From Heliopora coerulea (Eukaryota > Cnidaria > Anthozoa > Scleralcyonacea > Helioporidae): a stretch of DNA of 64,000 nt. The notes under the pieces are model-generated. The model did not search any database. It was not told the origin of the DNA and was given only the letters and a program-made list of their open reading frames with translations. A program made the translations under genes and the position numbers. This document shows, in pieces, positions 21,950-35,334 of this stretch (positions are counted from its first letter, which is position 1; every line of letters begins with the position of its first letter). The stretch is from assembly GCA_030142905.1 (NCBI GenBank), contig JASJOG010000069.1, positions 737,001 to 801,000 on the forward strand, read 5' to 3'.

Positions 21950-24900
21950 GTGACGAGGGTTTGCTAGAGCCAGATGTCACCAGTGAACTACAAAAGGTTT
22001 GCATTAAGTTCCCAAAGGTCTTTGCTAACACACCAACAGCAATATATAAAACAACTGCGTTGATACCACAGAATAATTGAAACGCATCTGTAGATGTGAT
22101 AATGGGCAAAAGTCGTGTTTAGCAGACTCATGATATTCATCTTGATTTTTAAAGTTGCCACTTGTAACAGCCGACTCCAGCCAACGGTCCAGAAGACACT
22201 TGAATTCAAGGCAGGACGCAAAAAATGCCGGTAAGCATTTTAGAAGAACTAAAGACAGGTGATCCATAGATGACATATGATGTTCTGTCATCAAGCGTAA
22301 CATTCCACGGGCAAAAAAATAATATATTGGCGCTATAATCTATTTATAATCTATACTATAAACACATCACTGGCTGCTTGACAACTCTATGCAAAGTGTT
22401 ATTTTGTGAAAGAATAAAGACAATTTGATATCATATTCGGCTGGTCATATACCACATAGACGTGACCACTTCTCATTTGCTTGGTGTATTGAAAATTATT
22501 TAAGGTTATGTGCACTCATTATAGCCCTAGCCGTTATTACCGGCTAAATAGGTTGAATTGACTTCCCTTGATCGAGTTTCCTGAGAGAATTATTTAAAGA
22601 TGAAACGATCAAGCAATCAAGAAGTTTTGCACTATACGGCCAAAACGCACAAGTTACAAACGTCAAGCTTGCCGCGGCCTAGTTACAACTTGTGTCACAA
22701 GCCGATATCAGACTGTGTTCACGCTGCGGGATCCCCAATGTAGCAAACATTCTGTGAGGCGCTCTACGCAAGATTTTTGCAAGTTGATGAGACACAACTG
22801 TACTCAAGAAGCCTGTTAAGAACTACTTCAATGGACGTACGGCTCAGTAGACAGCAAATTGCGACATGGTTCTAAGTCCAAACTTTGTAATGGCTGGATC
22901 AAATTATATCAGAGCCGTCATGCGCTTTACATCAGACGTAAAACCACTCGTATTCTATAAACAGAACAAAATGACGTTGACGCCATATTTGTACTTGTAC
23001 AACTGGATTTGCCACGTTGAGAGTTTCAGTCCGGCCTCAAATCTCTTGAAATCTCATGCAGCCGTAGTTTATAGATGAATTCGCAAAAATTATTTTGAGA
23101 CTGCATGACAAAAATTGAAACCCAGGCTAAGCTTTTAGTATTTCAGCTGGGTTAGTTGTGCTGTGATACTCTTCTACATATAATCAGTATTATATCTTTC
23201 GTGTAAATGGGTTATTTTTTATAACTTGTTGATAGATTCGTTGCAAGTCTAAAGCGACAGCATCTGGCAAAAGGCCTACGAGATTTCGGACTGTAGAAAA
23301 ACAAACAATATTTATCTCGATAACTATCGAGTAAAAATTGTAAAAGGAAGATGTGCAGTTCACAAATGAATGGAAAATGTGCAAGAGAAATCGAGATTAT
23401 TTTTCGCAAGAACAAGGTTTAGTTTGCAAAGGGTATTGCTTGTCTGAAAGATAAGCTTGGCTTTCAGTGAGACGGATATGGAGTCCGAATAGGGATGCGT
23501 TCGCAAGGAGGATAGAAATGAATAAGTTTGCTTTTGATCCAAAGCAATACAGAAAAGATAACTATAGAAGGAGCGATTTTGAACAAACATTACGCAACGA
23601 GTTAAATTGATTTTCATATTTGTTCACCGAAAGAGATCTATCAATGCTATAAAAGGTACTGCCAATGAAGTGGCGAGAATGCAAGCCATTTTGAATTAAG
23701 TTTTTGGTGGCCAGAGAAATGGCGAGTCGAACAGTTTCCTGTTACAATAACTACTAGTTCTATATCGCAAAATCGATGGTATGGATCAAATGACAAATTC
23801 TACATCAATTAATAACCAAGGACGTTGCATTAAGTATATGGCCTCCTCTGGTTTCGTGGTTACAAAGAACAAGAAAATGTACCCACCCCAACGGTCTCTA
23901 GGTTTTCAGAGGCTTAAAAATACTTTCCAAATAAGTATAACCTGTGACTGGATATAGGAAGGCAGATCGCTTATGCAGTGGATGGCTGCTCATGAGTGAA
24001 CTTAACAGCGCTAGTCGTACTTTTGGTAACTGTGAAAAGGAATTTTCTCCTGCGAACAGCACTGTACATCGGGTTGATAACTCGCGACTTAGCGGATAAA
24101 TGTTAACTTCTTATTCAAAGCATAGATAAGGTTTGTCCATTGGGTCAAAAGTATAAGATTCACAAAACTTTCTTTTTCATCATAAAACAGACCCGAAAGC
24201 ATTCTGATTTGGTAGCTGTAGTTGCTTGGCGCCGTAGTCAATCAAAGGACATGGCAAGAAAGCTCTTTGTTCTATCTTTTTGTTCTCTGTTAGGCAGAAT
24301 CACGGAACACAATACCTTAGGTATATGTGATGACTAAGAAGTTAGCCGATCGATATGTTTGGGTTCATTATCTCAACCGTGCTGTTTGTATTTTGATTGT
24401 CATAATATAAAACATTTGCACACGGTTATGGCTCTTCCAACGTAAGTAGCAGCTTCATTATCTTTCATTTTCAGCAGCTTTAAAATTAGGCAAATTTCCT
24501 GACCGCTTTGATTGACATCCTACGTTGGTACAATTTTGACAAAACAATTTCATTAGCTGTTATTGTTTGTGAAAACAACATCGCCACTGTGCGTTTATCT
24601 TTTGATAAAGGAGGAATAGGTTTAATGTAAGAAAATGAATCTGAAACTCACCAGTCAAGAGAGGAAGTGCAACGGACATTTGTAAGAAACTCCGATATAT
24701 AGCTTACCCAATTTATAAGCCGTAGAGACTAAACAGCCTGACCAATAAATGTTCTGCAAAGCCGAACTCAAATTTTATCCACCAATTAGTACGATAAGTT
24801 GGGTAACTGACTAATTGGTGGATGAAATTTAATTTCGGTTGTTTAACTAATTGAAAGCGGGGTTCACTTGCAAAGACGTATTCTTGAGTAAGTTGTCAGG

Positions 24901-27900
24901 GCTTTGTAAAACCGACCTCCAATGACATTCCAGTCAATTTCAGTCTGAAGTGAAAAAAATAATTGTTATTTTGTAGCCTCACTTTAACTCATAGAATGAT
25001 GTCATTAGAATAATAACCCCACATAGCATAGTTATATTCCAAACTGTGATAATACGCTTTTATTTTCTTGGCACTGTTTTTTGAGTATTTTTCTTTTATA
25101 CGTTTTATTACCACAGGATCTCACCAACATTTAAAGGGTGAAAAAGGTGAAAAGGGACAAAAAGGTAATACAGTGAAAACGCCAACACGAATTGATCCTT
25201 TTTCAGAATGATCCTCGGGGCAACATGAACAGAATATTTTATAATAAATTACTCCACTCTTGTCATAAACTTGTCGTTTCGTGCAATAACTAGCAAAATA
25301 TATCAAATAAAAAACAAAAATTTAAATTTCCCAATTCATCCCCATATGAGACAGGACGGAGATTAAAATATGTGGAGATAAATAACATCTGTAAAATATA
25401 TGTCAACTATACTGAGTGGAGAAAGTTAAAAGTCAATACCTTGGGAGAGCATGTCTCCTGATCTCCATAGTTTCTTAAGGACCCCACAACTGACTTGGAG
25501 CACTGCCACCATAAAACTCACTCCGAATTTCCGGGATAGATAAGTAAATATCTTCAAATCTTGGTTTATTGAGCCAATCTAAAGTTAAGTTATAGACCAA
25601 TAAATTTAGGAAGCCTCCGGCATCGAACATTGCTTAACGAAGCAACCAACTGAAAGTGGCGCAACTCTGCTCAGCATCACAAGGGAATGTGTACAATGAC
25701 AGTACAAAACTAGAAAAAAATTTGAAAGCAGTCTGATTAAGTAGTTCGGCTGTGGTAATTCGATTATAACAGTCTTTGTTTTAATTTGTAGGGGATGAGG
25801 GGAGAAAAGGGAGACGTGGTAAGAGATGTGCTCAACTAGTTTAGTGTTAAAAACGTACAGCAATGAAAGATGTATCCGAACAAAAGTTAACTTCTTTCAG
25901 GACTTGGAATTCGTATCTTGCATGTCATGAATTACCTATTCGATTATTTTGAAGTACCAAGGGAAAACTTGTATAAAATTAACGCATTATATATTTATTA
26001 AAAAAGTCAGCAAATTATTCCTACAAAAAACTATAACGATAAGAACTTTGACTTTCCTTTCGGCATTTCAGATCATATTTGGGAAACTTTCTGCCAATTA
26101 GGTTACAATTAAAAAAACTATTTCGTTCAATCATCTTGTCACATGCAAAAGTATATTTTGCTTTGCTAGTATTAATATCCTACATAATATTTTTGCACAT
26201 CAAGCTAGTCCTTGTGCACAACAAATATTCGTATGTGTAAATATCCTCGAACATTGCACAAAAATCTTTGTCTCATTAGTAAAAAAGAAAGTTGGAGATG
26301 TGAAAGCCTCCTGCATCGATAAACTACGTATTCACTATGTCCCAAAGAAATCATGTTTACAGGGCCCGCGCAGGGAGAGAGGCTGGGGGACTTTAGTCTC
26401 TCCACTTTTCAGTGCAGTTATAAGATAAAAACGTTTGAAAAAGTTGCAGTCACTGGCAGACCTTTTCTAAAGTAGAGGAATTTTCAGATTACTCGGGACG
26501 ACGTATTCAATTTTAATATTCGCTAAATAGGAACGTCGCGAGTTGCAAGCTATCGTAAGCTGGCACCTCATCGAGGATATTCCATAATAACTTATCTTAT
26601 TGAATACATTTCCCGAATGTGATGATAGCTTAACGTAGGTTTCAACTGCAACATTCGTTTTGCGCGCTGAGATTCTCTAGTTAGATAAATTCTCGCAGGA
26701 AAATCTGTCAGTCTAGAGTTCTACAATGTTTTTAAAGTCTTGAACTCAGGCTCGGTTTGAACTCAAGCTTGGTTTACAGTGAAAGCGTAAGAAATTCATG
26801 AAATTTTCTCTGCTGGATAGAAAGTCAGGATTGTCGACTATTGTACATGTATAACACATTAATTTTTGCAGTTCATTGCTCGATCGTGGTTAATAATAAC
26901 AAAAACGGTTAAAAGACCTTTTTGTATTGTCATGTATAAAGATAAGATGGACTAAAAATCATGATTTGACCCTGCTTATGATCTTCATGTTTTTTGTTAA
27001 AATGTCTCTCGAAATCCGGGATATAGAATCTCGTAACTTTAAAAAAGATAAAAGATTTCTCTGGGAAGTGCCTGCGACAACACCCGTAGAGGTTTCACAC
27101 TCCTTTGGCGCTGGTCAAACTGGGATCCATTTAGTCCCCCTCCCACTTTGAAATCCATTCCGCTGGCCTTGGTTTATCTTTAAAAAAGACTATGCCGGCC
27201 GTACTTTGAGAGCCACCTGGGCACTTGTGCCTGGCGGATTTCTAAAGCTTTTCCTCCGTACCGAACCACTTGTGCATACACTTACTACAATGTCGGAGGT
27301 TTTGAGCGCATGATTCAGAAGGGGGATATTTCCCCCGGCCGAATTGCTGCCGACATTCAGCCCTGGAAAGATTGTCTGTGAGTTGGAATTAGCAAGAAGA
27401 ACTCGAAATCAATTCCATTACTCCTTCATGTCTTCTAGGAAAAAAGGGCCTTTCTGGGACAAAGGGTTCACAAGGTGCGTATTAATTCACGTATAACAAT
27501 TTGAGATATTCTTTTTAATCAAGATTCAAGAGTCACTGCTCACGTACGTACTTTGTGGTGGAAAAGAGCTGGGTGTAAGATTTTCCACATTGTTCAGACA
27601 GGACTGACTTCAAATTCTTATTAATTATTCTTTTGACCGAGACTCAAGGAAGTGTAGTAAAAAATGTGCCTGAATTGAAGCCATATTTGAAATATGACAT
27701 TATTAAATTTTACAGAACATTGCGTATAATTTGAATATAAGCAATGCAATGAAAGATTATTGGTGAATTGATCCTTCAGGTTTTCTGTTTTATAAAATTC
27801 TTAAATTTTATACTTGGAAACGCAGGGGAGAAAGGCGAGAGAGGTGAAACTGGAAAAGATGGCCGAGATGGAAGAGATGGAGTCAGTCGACCAGGTCAAC

Positions 27901-30900
27901 CAGGGAATAAAGGTGACAAAGGAGATGCTGGTGATCAAGGTCCTCGGGGATATAGAGGATTTCCAGGACCAGAAGGTCCTCCAGGAATACCAGGACCTAA
28001 AGGACAGAAAGGGTCTGACGGGGTGACTGGCCCTAAAGGAGAAGCAGGCCAGAAGGGGGACAAGGGAGAAATGGGCAATATGGGGAAAACTGGAATGAAG
28101 GGTGATAAAGGTAAACTTCTGTAAAATGTTCAAGGCTGAGATCAACGTGTATGAAAGGTTTACCGAGGTTAGCAATGGGCAAAAAAAATACTTTCAATTC
28201 CTGGCTCGTCGCCAGGATTACTTTCAGTTGTCATGCATTTGCAATTGCAATTGAAATAGGCATATAAACTGACCACTATGACGTGTTGAACATAAATACC
28301 AAGCTTCTCATGACTCCAGGCTTGTGCCTCGCGGGCTTTAGTCCTAAAAAGACCGGACAGAAAGCGACATGCAACAACTGCCCTGGACGTCGATGCAGAG
28401 TTAGTCCTAAAATATTAAAACATTTAATTTCACACCAGACGCGATGCGACACCACGTCACTGTAAATAATGCGATGCGACTTAAATAGAATCTGGGCTAA
28501 TTTCAACGCGACATTCCTGTGGACGTGGTCATTTTCAAGCCAATGCATTTGATATTGACAAATAAAAACCTCTCTCAGAAAGATAAACGGCAGACACATT
28601 TTGTTGTGAACACCAGGACATTTTTTCGGAGCGACTGATTCAGTTTGTTAGTGGTTATCCCAAGCTTTATAAAAAGGCTTACCTTTCAGTTAAAGATAGT
28701 GAGGTCAAGGAAAATATCTGAGTGTCTGTTGCACTGGAACTGAACTCTGAATCCGGTTAGTATTTGTACTGAAATTTTTCTGATTTTTACATTAACCTAG
28801 TTAAAGATTCATGTCAAGTGGTATATGTTGTGAGATTGCTTTTCCTCTTTTGTCTTCTTAGATGTTGTTGTGAGACAATGGAATATTTTGAGAAATGTAT
28901 ATAATCGGAAAACTTTGCGAATCTAAAACCGAGAGCGGCCAGCATGTACGGCATTCCGTTGTCGGGTTAAGAGCACGTTGAAAAAAAAACGCTTTGTAGT
29001 CGTCGGTTGCTGTTGTCGCATGTCGCATCGGGTCCAGTGTGCCAAGGACGGAGGGAATTTTCGACAATAAAATTTTGTCGTCTAGTAGTTTCAAAATAAC
29101 CCTTTACAAGCATTACATCGACGAGGTAATAGGACAAAGTCAATAGTGTACTTATCTTTAACTCTTTCCAAACGATGGCGACCCTTTTGTATTTAACTCT
29201 GGTTATTGGTTAACCCTAGGTGATTTTACTCGTCCATGGGAATCTCCCGTCAGGAAAAAGTTATAAAATGTTGAACTAAGGGTACGAAGCTGAAATTATT
29301 TACGTACGGTACTTACTTGCACTGGAGAGGTTTTCGTCACAAAGGAGATCTGTCTGAAGTTGTCGCTAGAAAGGTCTATTCGGCACTATCTCCTTGTGAT
29401 CCGAGGCTGTACTGCGGAGAAACCTGCCAATTTCTCGTTGTCGCTTTTCGCTCAGTTGAACCCGGACCAACTTGGTCGACCAGCGGCAATAGTTTAGCAC
29501 TTTCTCATTTTTTTTTAGGAGAACATGGCATTCCTGGAATAAAGGGTTCAAAAGGTGTGTATAATTTATTAACATCAACAAACACCTGTTTTTGTAAAAA
29601 GTTGAAACGACACTGTGAAAAACATATGTCTCGTTGTAGGTGACCGGGGACTCGATGGACAGACAATGATGGTTTGTAGAAAATTTTTATGGTTATCAAT
29701 AATTTGATTCTATTTCTAAATAAAACCGAAATGTAAAACATTAATTTAATTATTGTCGATGGAAGTTCATAAATACATATGAATGTGTTTGGAAGGAATA
29801 AAATAAAAAACAGGAGATTGAAATTGGCATTATTTAAACGCTAAATTAGTTTCCTTCGTTTCTCATAGGAGTGTATGTACGATATACACCTTCAGTAAGA
29901 GGCTATTTCGAAGGAAAAACCGTCAATGAATAACATGATGTCTTGTTTCATATTCGCGAAATATGATTATAGACATCTAGTATGCATTCTTTCCGACGTT
30001 TTCGCATCTCATTTCCATCGCTACTTCGAAAAAAATTCCAATTTGACTCGATTACTTCTCCCCCATAATCTTTCTTTATCTCGGCTTTGGGCCTCCTCTT
30101 TTTTTCTTTATTTTAATTTTTTTTCTATAAAAAGACCACTTATATTAAGTGACTGTCTACTGTTTTTAGAAATTGTCCAATCCCTTTCCATTTTCTGTTC
30201 TTTACTTCCAGAGCTGCTGCGTTGTTATCTTCCGATTCACTTTATTCGACACCAGCTTTTGGTAGATGATTCTCAAAATCCTCCTAAATTACAGCCTCTA
30301 TCCGTTATCCTTTGTAAGCGTTCAACATTTGGAAGCGAAAAATAGGACCCCAGGGGGATTAAGTATTCTTCGTTTTGTATATAAAGCACACCATCATTAC
30401 GTTTACAACGGCTCACATGGCCTTCAAATCTTTTTCGCGACATTTTGGCTGTGACGACTGTGTTGTTTCAAATACTGTGAGTCCAACAATTGGAAACAAA
30501 AACCTGGACAGTAAGGGCATCAAGTATTCTTCGTTTTTTGTCTAAGCCAGGCTTTATTCGATATTTTATTCTGTGACTTCTGTTTGATTTAAATTACTCC
30601 ATAAGTAAGCGAATTGTCTCACTTTCTGAACTCTTGTGCATCCGACATCAGTATACCATTGTCCACTGTTCCGATCCTTGTTTTTTATCCTCGAGTAAAC
30701 ATCTGCTTTTTTCTTAATATTTTTGCTTACTCAGAAGCCAGCTCCTAGTCATCTATATTTGTAATGGAGAACTTCTGAAAGTTGACTGAAACCCATTCTA
30801 ATTGTGTGCCTCTTCCCTCTCTGTCTTCTTCATTCTATGAAGTGAACAACCTTACTGAGTGTCGTTATTGGATGTCGTGGAAACCAGTAATGATCACACA

Positions 30901-33900
30901 GCCGAGGAATACTATGAAAAAAGGATTTGAATGTGACGAACGATTACATATCATGTCATAACTGCAAGCTCGCGCATACATTTCATCAATGCACGATATT
31001 CGTGACGCTTGCAATAATTAAATCATTCGTATGCAATAATTAAATCATTCCTATGAGCCATTCTTCCTGTACTTCTTCTTTCTTTCTTCTTCCTAGAATT
31101 TTCAATGGATTATTTGCATTCATTTCAAGCTTCACCACGAACAATTCATCTCCAAGCATCTGTTCCAACAGCCTTATTATTTTGCATCATACTAATGAAA
31201 TCCTTGTGGGTGTTGTACCCACTTTTAAAATTTTTGCCATTCCTGAACTTTTGTACTCTGTAGCTCCTCTTTCCTCGCAGCATTTTCTGCTTTTGCTTCC
31301 ATTATTTGTTGATAGTCTTTATGATTATTATTCCTACATTCTCTCAGTTTACTTCATAGTGTGGTCCATGTTCTATCTTCACTCCATTCAACGTATCAAT
31401 TGCATGCTTCCTTGCTTCGACTTTTTTAAGTCTGCACCTCACACTAAATCTTCTCTAAGTTGCCTTTAGCAGTCAACAGTATGTCATCACAGTCCGTTTC
31501 TCGGTTAGTCACTGTATCTTTGAAAGCCGATACTCATTTCTTGCAATCACGACGTCGTCGATCTGTTTTTTTGTTATTTTAGCCGGTCATTCCCGGCTGG
31601 TTCATTTTTGTGCCCAAATCGTTCCTTCATGTGACTGGTATTTCTAAACAACTTCATGAAGATATTCTGTATGTCCTCATCTAGGTTACCTATGAATCAT
31701 TTCAATTCCCTGTTATCTCTATTCCAGGGGATGGAAAGTGGTCGTACTAACTTTCGTAGTTAATATGTTATATCTAAAACTACTTCAGGTGCACCTCTGA
31801 AGTTTTATTTCTTTTTCAAAATTTTACTGGCTATGTTTCTGCCCAAAACTGGCAAAAATATGGAACTGAAAAATGTTAGAACTACTAACCCCTACTGTTG
31901 GGAAAATTCGATCGTGAAATTTTCGTTTTGTTTTTACCAATTTTTTGATTAGGAAATCTCTTTTTATTTAAATAAGGTCATTTCATGGCATTTTTATGAA
32001 ATGACTGACTTTAAAGACGGTAAAAGTCGGTGAATTAGACCGCTGTTTGCCACATCACTTAATATCCCGTAAACACCACGTGCTCAAAGTTCAACTTGGA
32101 CGCAGATTATTCTGCGAAATCTTTGTGGTTTTACTTTAAATAGTTTTTGAGATATTTCCCACAAGCACATCCGCTCTTCAATCTGGAAAACCAACAAAAA
32201 ATTTAAAAATCTCGGTTGTCTAACCCTTCTTTTGTATTAGAATCTCCTCCTAGGGTCCAGGCCCCTGGGACTAACCCCTACATGCCACCCCTACATGTCA
32301 TGGTATTACACATTACTTCTACACTTTGAAACTCGGTTTTAAGTCAGATACATCAATCGGCCCAAAAACCGTCCTCCGACATCTATCTGGCATAAAACTC
32401 CCTTCTCGGGATTTATATCACACTTTCTTAGTTGGACCACCATAAAATCATGCCTCAGGAAGATTTGAAAATTCTTTCCTCAGATAAAACTACATAAGAA
32501 AACTGGGAAAGTGTAGTTTTAATCTTTTCACGATTACCTCTAAATCCTACTTTCTGAAAGGCATAATTTTCCGAGCAGAAGGAATTTTCTCTACGTCCAT
32601 TCTAACAGCGTTTACACACAGTTTTTACCTTTAAATCAAAAATTCACGCTGAACTGAAACGAACACTAAAAAATCCAAACCTGAATTGATAAAAAAGACT
32701 CAGAAAAAGGTTGCAAAATAGACCTTAACACTGTTATGAGTGCACGCTGCGTATTTGAGCCCTTGCCGCTCATATTTTTCTTGTTATTTATCTTCATTGC
32801 TCAGCATGCAATCCTTATTGTGAAAGGGTATTTTTTTTACTATCCTGGTTTCATTGGTGTGATTTTCTATTAGTTCTACTAGATTGTATTAAACAGGAAA
32901 TTTTGCCCCCCTGAAAAATTCCAATCAGTGAAAATTAGGCGTAAATCGAGAAAATGTGATGGAGTAATTGTCCACCGCTTTTTTTGCTTAGTTTTCCGAA
33001 TCAGCTCATATTGTTGGCTCTGGAGGAAAGGTCAAGTCAACTCCAGGTACCAAAAGTTAGTATTTCGCATCGAATATTCAAGGACTGTGATCATTAGTTT
33101 ACTTGATGGTTTGAATACAAAATAAGAAAATCAGATTATCTTCTGATCTCTTACCTAACCCACATCATAACTTAACAATACTGAAATTACGACGACAAAA
33201 CAAAGAAACTCGAGCTTCGTTCATATTTGTACAGTTTGTTCCAAAGCAATGCGTACGTTTGCCTGCCTTTCTCAGTATGTATGTGTAATTATATATGCAC
33301 TATGTATACGAACAACATGGATTTGTTCGTGTGTTTCTAAGAATACTGGTATGCATGCTCCCCTGTTCTAAGATTTCTTGAAATGATGGTCCTTATTAAA
33401 GACCATCATTATTACCATTTCAATTGCAGTCACGTTCAATGGTGTTCTTGCGCTTTTTTGTGTTGGTTCTGTTAGTATTGTTGTTCTTGTTGTCGACATT
33501 GTTTTGATGGGCATATTTTGCTGTTTGATCAGAATATTATTGATAAACACCTGTCTGAATTTATTATCACTCTTTCGATTTTAACAAAGTCCCGTCGCTC
33601 AATTAATTTAGTTTATTCTTTCCGTCATGATAGAGTAAAATTAATTGAGTGTGATTTGTTTCTGTTTCAGTGGTTCATCCAACGGTTGCGTGGAAACCAA
33701 AACATTTGTCAGGCAGCATGACTTATAAAGGTGGCTTTCTTCGAGTAGGCGTTGATGGATTTTATTTCATCTACAGTCAAATGTTTTACTACGATGGAAC
33801 TAGCGCACATATGGGTTATAATGTTTATATTGATGACCGCAAGGTACTTAAAACGGTATATAGTGTTCCAAGTAGCACCAAAAAATATCACACTCAGTAC

Positions 33901-34020
33901 ACAAGTGGCATTTTTAAAATTGCTAAAGGACAAAAGATATCTGTGGGAACACCTTTCACAAAATATTACTACTTTAACGAGAGTTCGTCGTTCTTTGGTG
34001 CTTTCATGGTACATCGTTAA
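21745..34020 (+). CDS. Gene B: complete collagen-TNF domain ligand (ectodysplasin-like), 357 aa
   Basis: Nine exons (21745-21949, 25117-25164, 25792-25818, 27439-27474, 27826-28110, 29519-29554, 29640-29671, 32992-33046, 33671-34020) total 1074 nt, exactly 358 codons with the stop. Layout: short cytoplasmic start; hydrophobic signal-anchor at residues 9-34; acidic stalk; RR before the collagen; GRKGRRG with furin-like R-X-X-R near residues 89-93; Gly-X-Y repeats to about residue 220, with one break (GVSRPG); TNF domain from about 224. The size is close to human ectodysplasin (391 aa). The weakest point is the 3.2-kb first intron: the donor at 21950 (AGAG/GTGACG) keeps phase with the next exon, but relic sequence inside that intron (24140-24520) leaves open that the first exon belonged to a separate, decayed copy. 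Confidence 0.82.
21950..25116 (+). other. Gene B intron 1, with relic sequence
   Basis: Bases 24240-24520 resemble the DNA just after the TNF exon of gene C (52735-52985), for example around CTCTTTGTTC and GCAGCTTCATTATCTTTC. A hairpin of about 20 bp (ACTAATTGGTGGAT and its inverse) lies at 24771-24829. Nothing else was identified. Confidence 0.5.
25117..25164 (+). CDS. Gene B collagen start exon
   Basis: 48 nt, phase 1-1: [16 protein letters not shown]. The acceptor context and lead peptide match exon 6900-6983 of gene A. Confidence 0.85.
25165..25791 (+). other. Gene B intron; nothing recognised
   Basis: 627 bp of AT-rich sequence with no coding or repeat signal that I can support. Confidence 0.4.
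25792..25818 (+). CDS. Gene B 27-nt exon with basic (furin-like) site
   Basis: 27 nt, phase 1-1, reading GDEGRKGRRG across the junctions. It is the same size and phase as the RGKR-bearing exons of C and D. R-K-G-R meets only the minimal R-X-X-R rule. Confidence 0.75.
25819..27438 (+). other. Gene B intron
   Basis: Mostly unassigned. The GC-richer part 27165-27375 has coding-like stretches in two frames on the plus strand that resemble a broken foreign reading frame; I do not recognise the protein. Confidence 0.35.
27439..27474 (+). CDS. Gene B short collagen exon
   Basis: 36 nt, phase 1-1: GKKGLSGTKGSQ. No counterpart is seen in A, C or D, so it is either a gain in B or a loss elsewhere. 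Confidence 0.8.
27475..27825 (+). other. Gene B intron; nothing recognised
   Basis: 351 bp, AT-rich, ending in the acceptor AACGCAG. Confidence 0.4.
27826..28110 (+). CDS. Gene B main collagen exon
   Basis: 285 nt, phase 1-1, 95 residues of Gly-X-Y. There is a single interruption, GVSRPG, where four residues instead of two separate neighbouring glycines; such breaks usually add a flexible point to the triple helix. Confidence 0.92.
28111..29518 (+). other. Gene B intron
   Basis: 1.4 kb. Open frames at 28276-28599 on either strand show no recognisable domain. Nothing else found. Confidence 0.4.
29519..29554 (+). CDS. Gene B short collagen exon
   Basis: 36 nt, phase 1-1: [12 protein letters not shown], nearly the same as [12 protein letters not shown] of gene A. 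Confidence 0.88.
29640..29671 (+). CDS. Gene B last collagen exon
   Basis: 32 nt, phase 1 to 0: GDRGLDGQTMM, paralogous to [11 protein letters not shown] of gene A. Donor ATG/GTTTGT as in gene A (ATG/GTTGGT). Confidence 0.83.
29672..32991 (+). other. Gene B intron with pyrimidine-rich strand
   Basis: From about 29930 to 31480 the plus strand is strongly pyrimidine-rich. The minus strand of about 31100-31480 reads like a decayed, lysine-rich coding region with many stops. No domain was recognised. The rest is unassigned. Confidence 0.35.
32992..33046 (+). CDS. Gene B linker exon with first TNF strand
   Basis: 55 nt, phase 0 to 1: [18 protein letters not shown]. The SESAHIVG core is the same as in gene A. 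Confidence 0.88.
33047..33670 (+). other. Gene B last intron
   Basis: 624 bp. A short hairpin (AATGATGGTC and GACCATCATT) lies at 33382-33410. Nothing else recognised. Confidence 0.4.
33671..34020 (+). CDS. Gene B terminal exon: TNF homology domain
   Basis: 350 nt to the stop TAA. Signature LRVGVDGFYFIYSQ (33739-33780) fits the family pattern. Other landmarks are [23 protein letters not shown] and the terminal SSFFGAFMVHR. It is very close to the gene A domain and has no cysteines. Confidence 0.93.
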
Positions 34021-35334
34021 TTCTAATAACTTACTGAAGCGACCAAAAATGCAAGCAAAACGAAGTTGATGTACTTATACACCTTTGAAACACGGAGTTA
34101 ACTTTATTTGTCAGTGTTGTTCTTCTAAGTAGGAGTTGTAATGAGAAATCTCTGTATCTACGTAGTTTTATGGTTTATTTTGTGCTCATGTTACACAATT
34201 TGTAGTAATACTATATAAATTGATAGTAAGCTAAGCTTTATGAGCCGTTCTATAGTATTTGTTGTCATTACAATTTTCAAACGTTAATGAGGTTTAGTCA
34301 CTTGACATTGGATAGGTATTTCGATCAAGTAGTCTTTTTAGATAACAAAAAATTGTAAATATATCATGCATTATGGATAGATTTCAGCAGAACTGTAGCA
34401 AGTTGTTTTTCTGCCTTTGACTGAAACTGTTTGAATTTTACGCTGTCATTTCAAGTTTATGATAAAAGGTTAAGAGGATGAAGATAATATGAAAGACACA
34501 GAAAAAACTATTACACGAACCAGCTTCCGAGCTACCCCAAATGAAAACTACATGGCAGTACGTTTTTGCTATAAAACATATTCCAGGCAAAATAATGCGC
34601 AAAATTTATAATGTTGCTATTTCGAACCAGTGGTTGCTTGACCTACAATTACGAATCCCAAGGTGTCGACTTTAAACCTGACGTGATGAAGTTTTTTCGT
34701 TATTTTACTTGTAATTTCGTTAATTTTTGTCAATACCACTCACAAAACGTAGCCGACTGGAAAGCACTGTATAGCATTATTTTTTTTTTTCAAAAGCGAT
34801 TAAGAGACAGGATCCTATCTACCAATTTAACCAAGGGATTATTGCATTGACATATTAAAATCTTAAAGAAAATGAAAAAGACTAACTCGTAGAGTTGACG
34901 GACGAAACATGATATTCGTACAATTGCTGACTTAGGAAAGCATGAGACGTTCGCTTGTGTTCCTAATTTATCAGGGTAGTCGATCAACGTCTTTGGAATT
35001 TATCCAAGAACACGAATCAAAATTTGCAAAACCGTTTCATTCACATGCATTTTTTCGTCCTTAACTCCGTTTTACGTGATGCAATTTTTCATGCGCCGAT
35101 AAAAATTGTTGCAAATTGCGGGAAAATTAGAACATGTAACACCCCCAACAAAATCCTGCTTTTTAAAGCAGTACGTTCCACGAAAAGAACAGTGATATAC
35201 AGCGAGCCACTCTGACCTTTGTCTCCCTGGACACGTCCAGTTGTTATTCATTCATCTTCTGCTTCTGATACAGACCAAGCACAGTCTTTCATAATTTGTA
35301 ATGCAGTCAAAGCAATTTTCTCTTTTTATGATGC
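34021..35334. other. Intergenic, left of the hAT insertion
   Basis: It starts with the gene B 3' region; no clear polyadenylation signal was picked out. Open frames at 34611-34850 and 35024-35334 have no recognisable domain. Confidence 0.4.

Noticed and set aside
21950..21996. Longer first exon of gene B ending after LQK
   Set aside because: The donor GTTTGC is weak and phase 0, and would need an extra phase 0-1 exon before 25117 that I could not find; GTGACG at 21950 joins in phase directly.
24140..24337. A working TNF exon in gene B intron 1
   Set aside because: Similarity to the TNF end is vague, no signature strand is present upstream, and stops follow; at best a relic.
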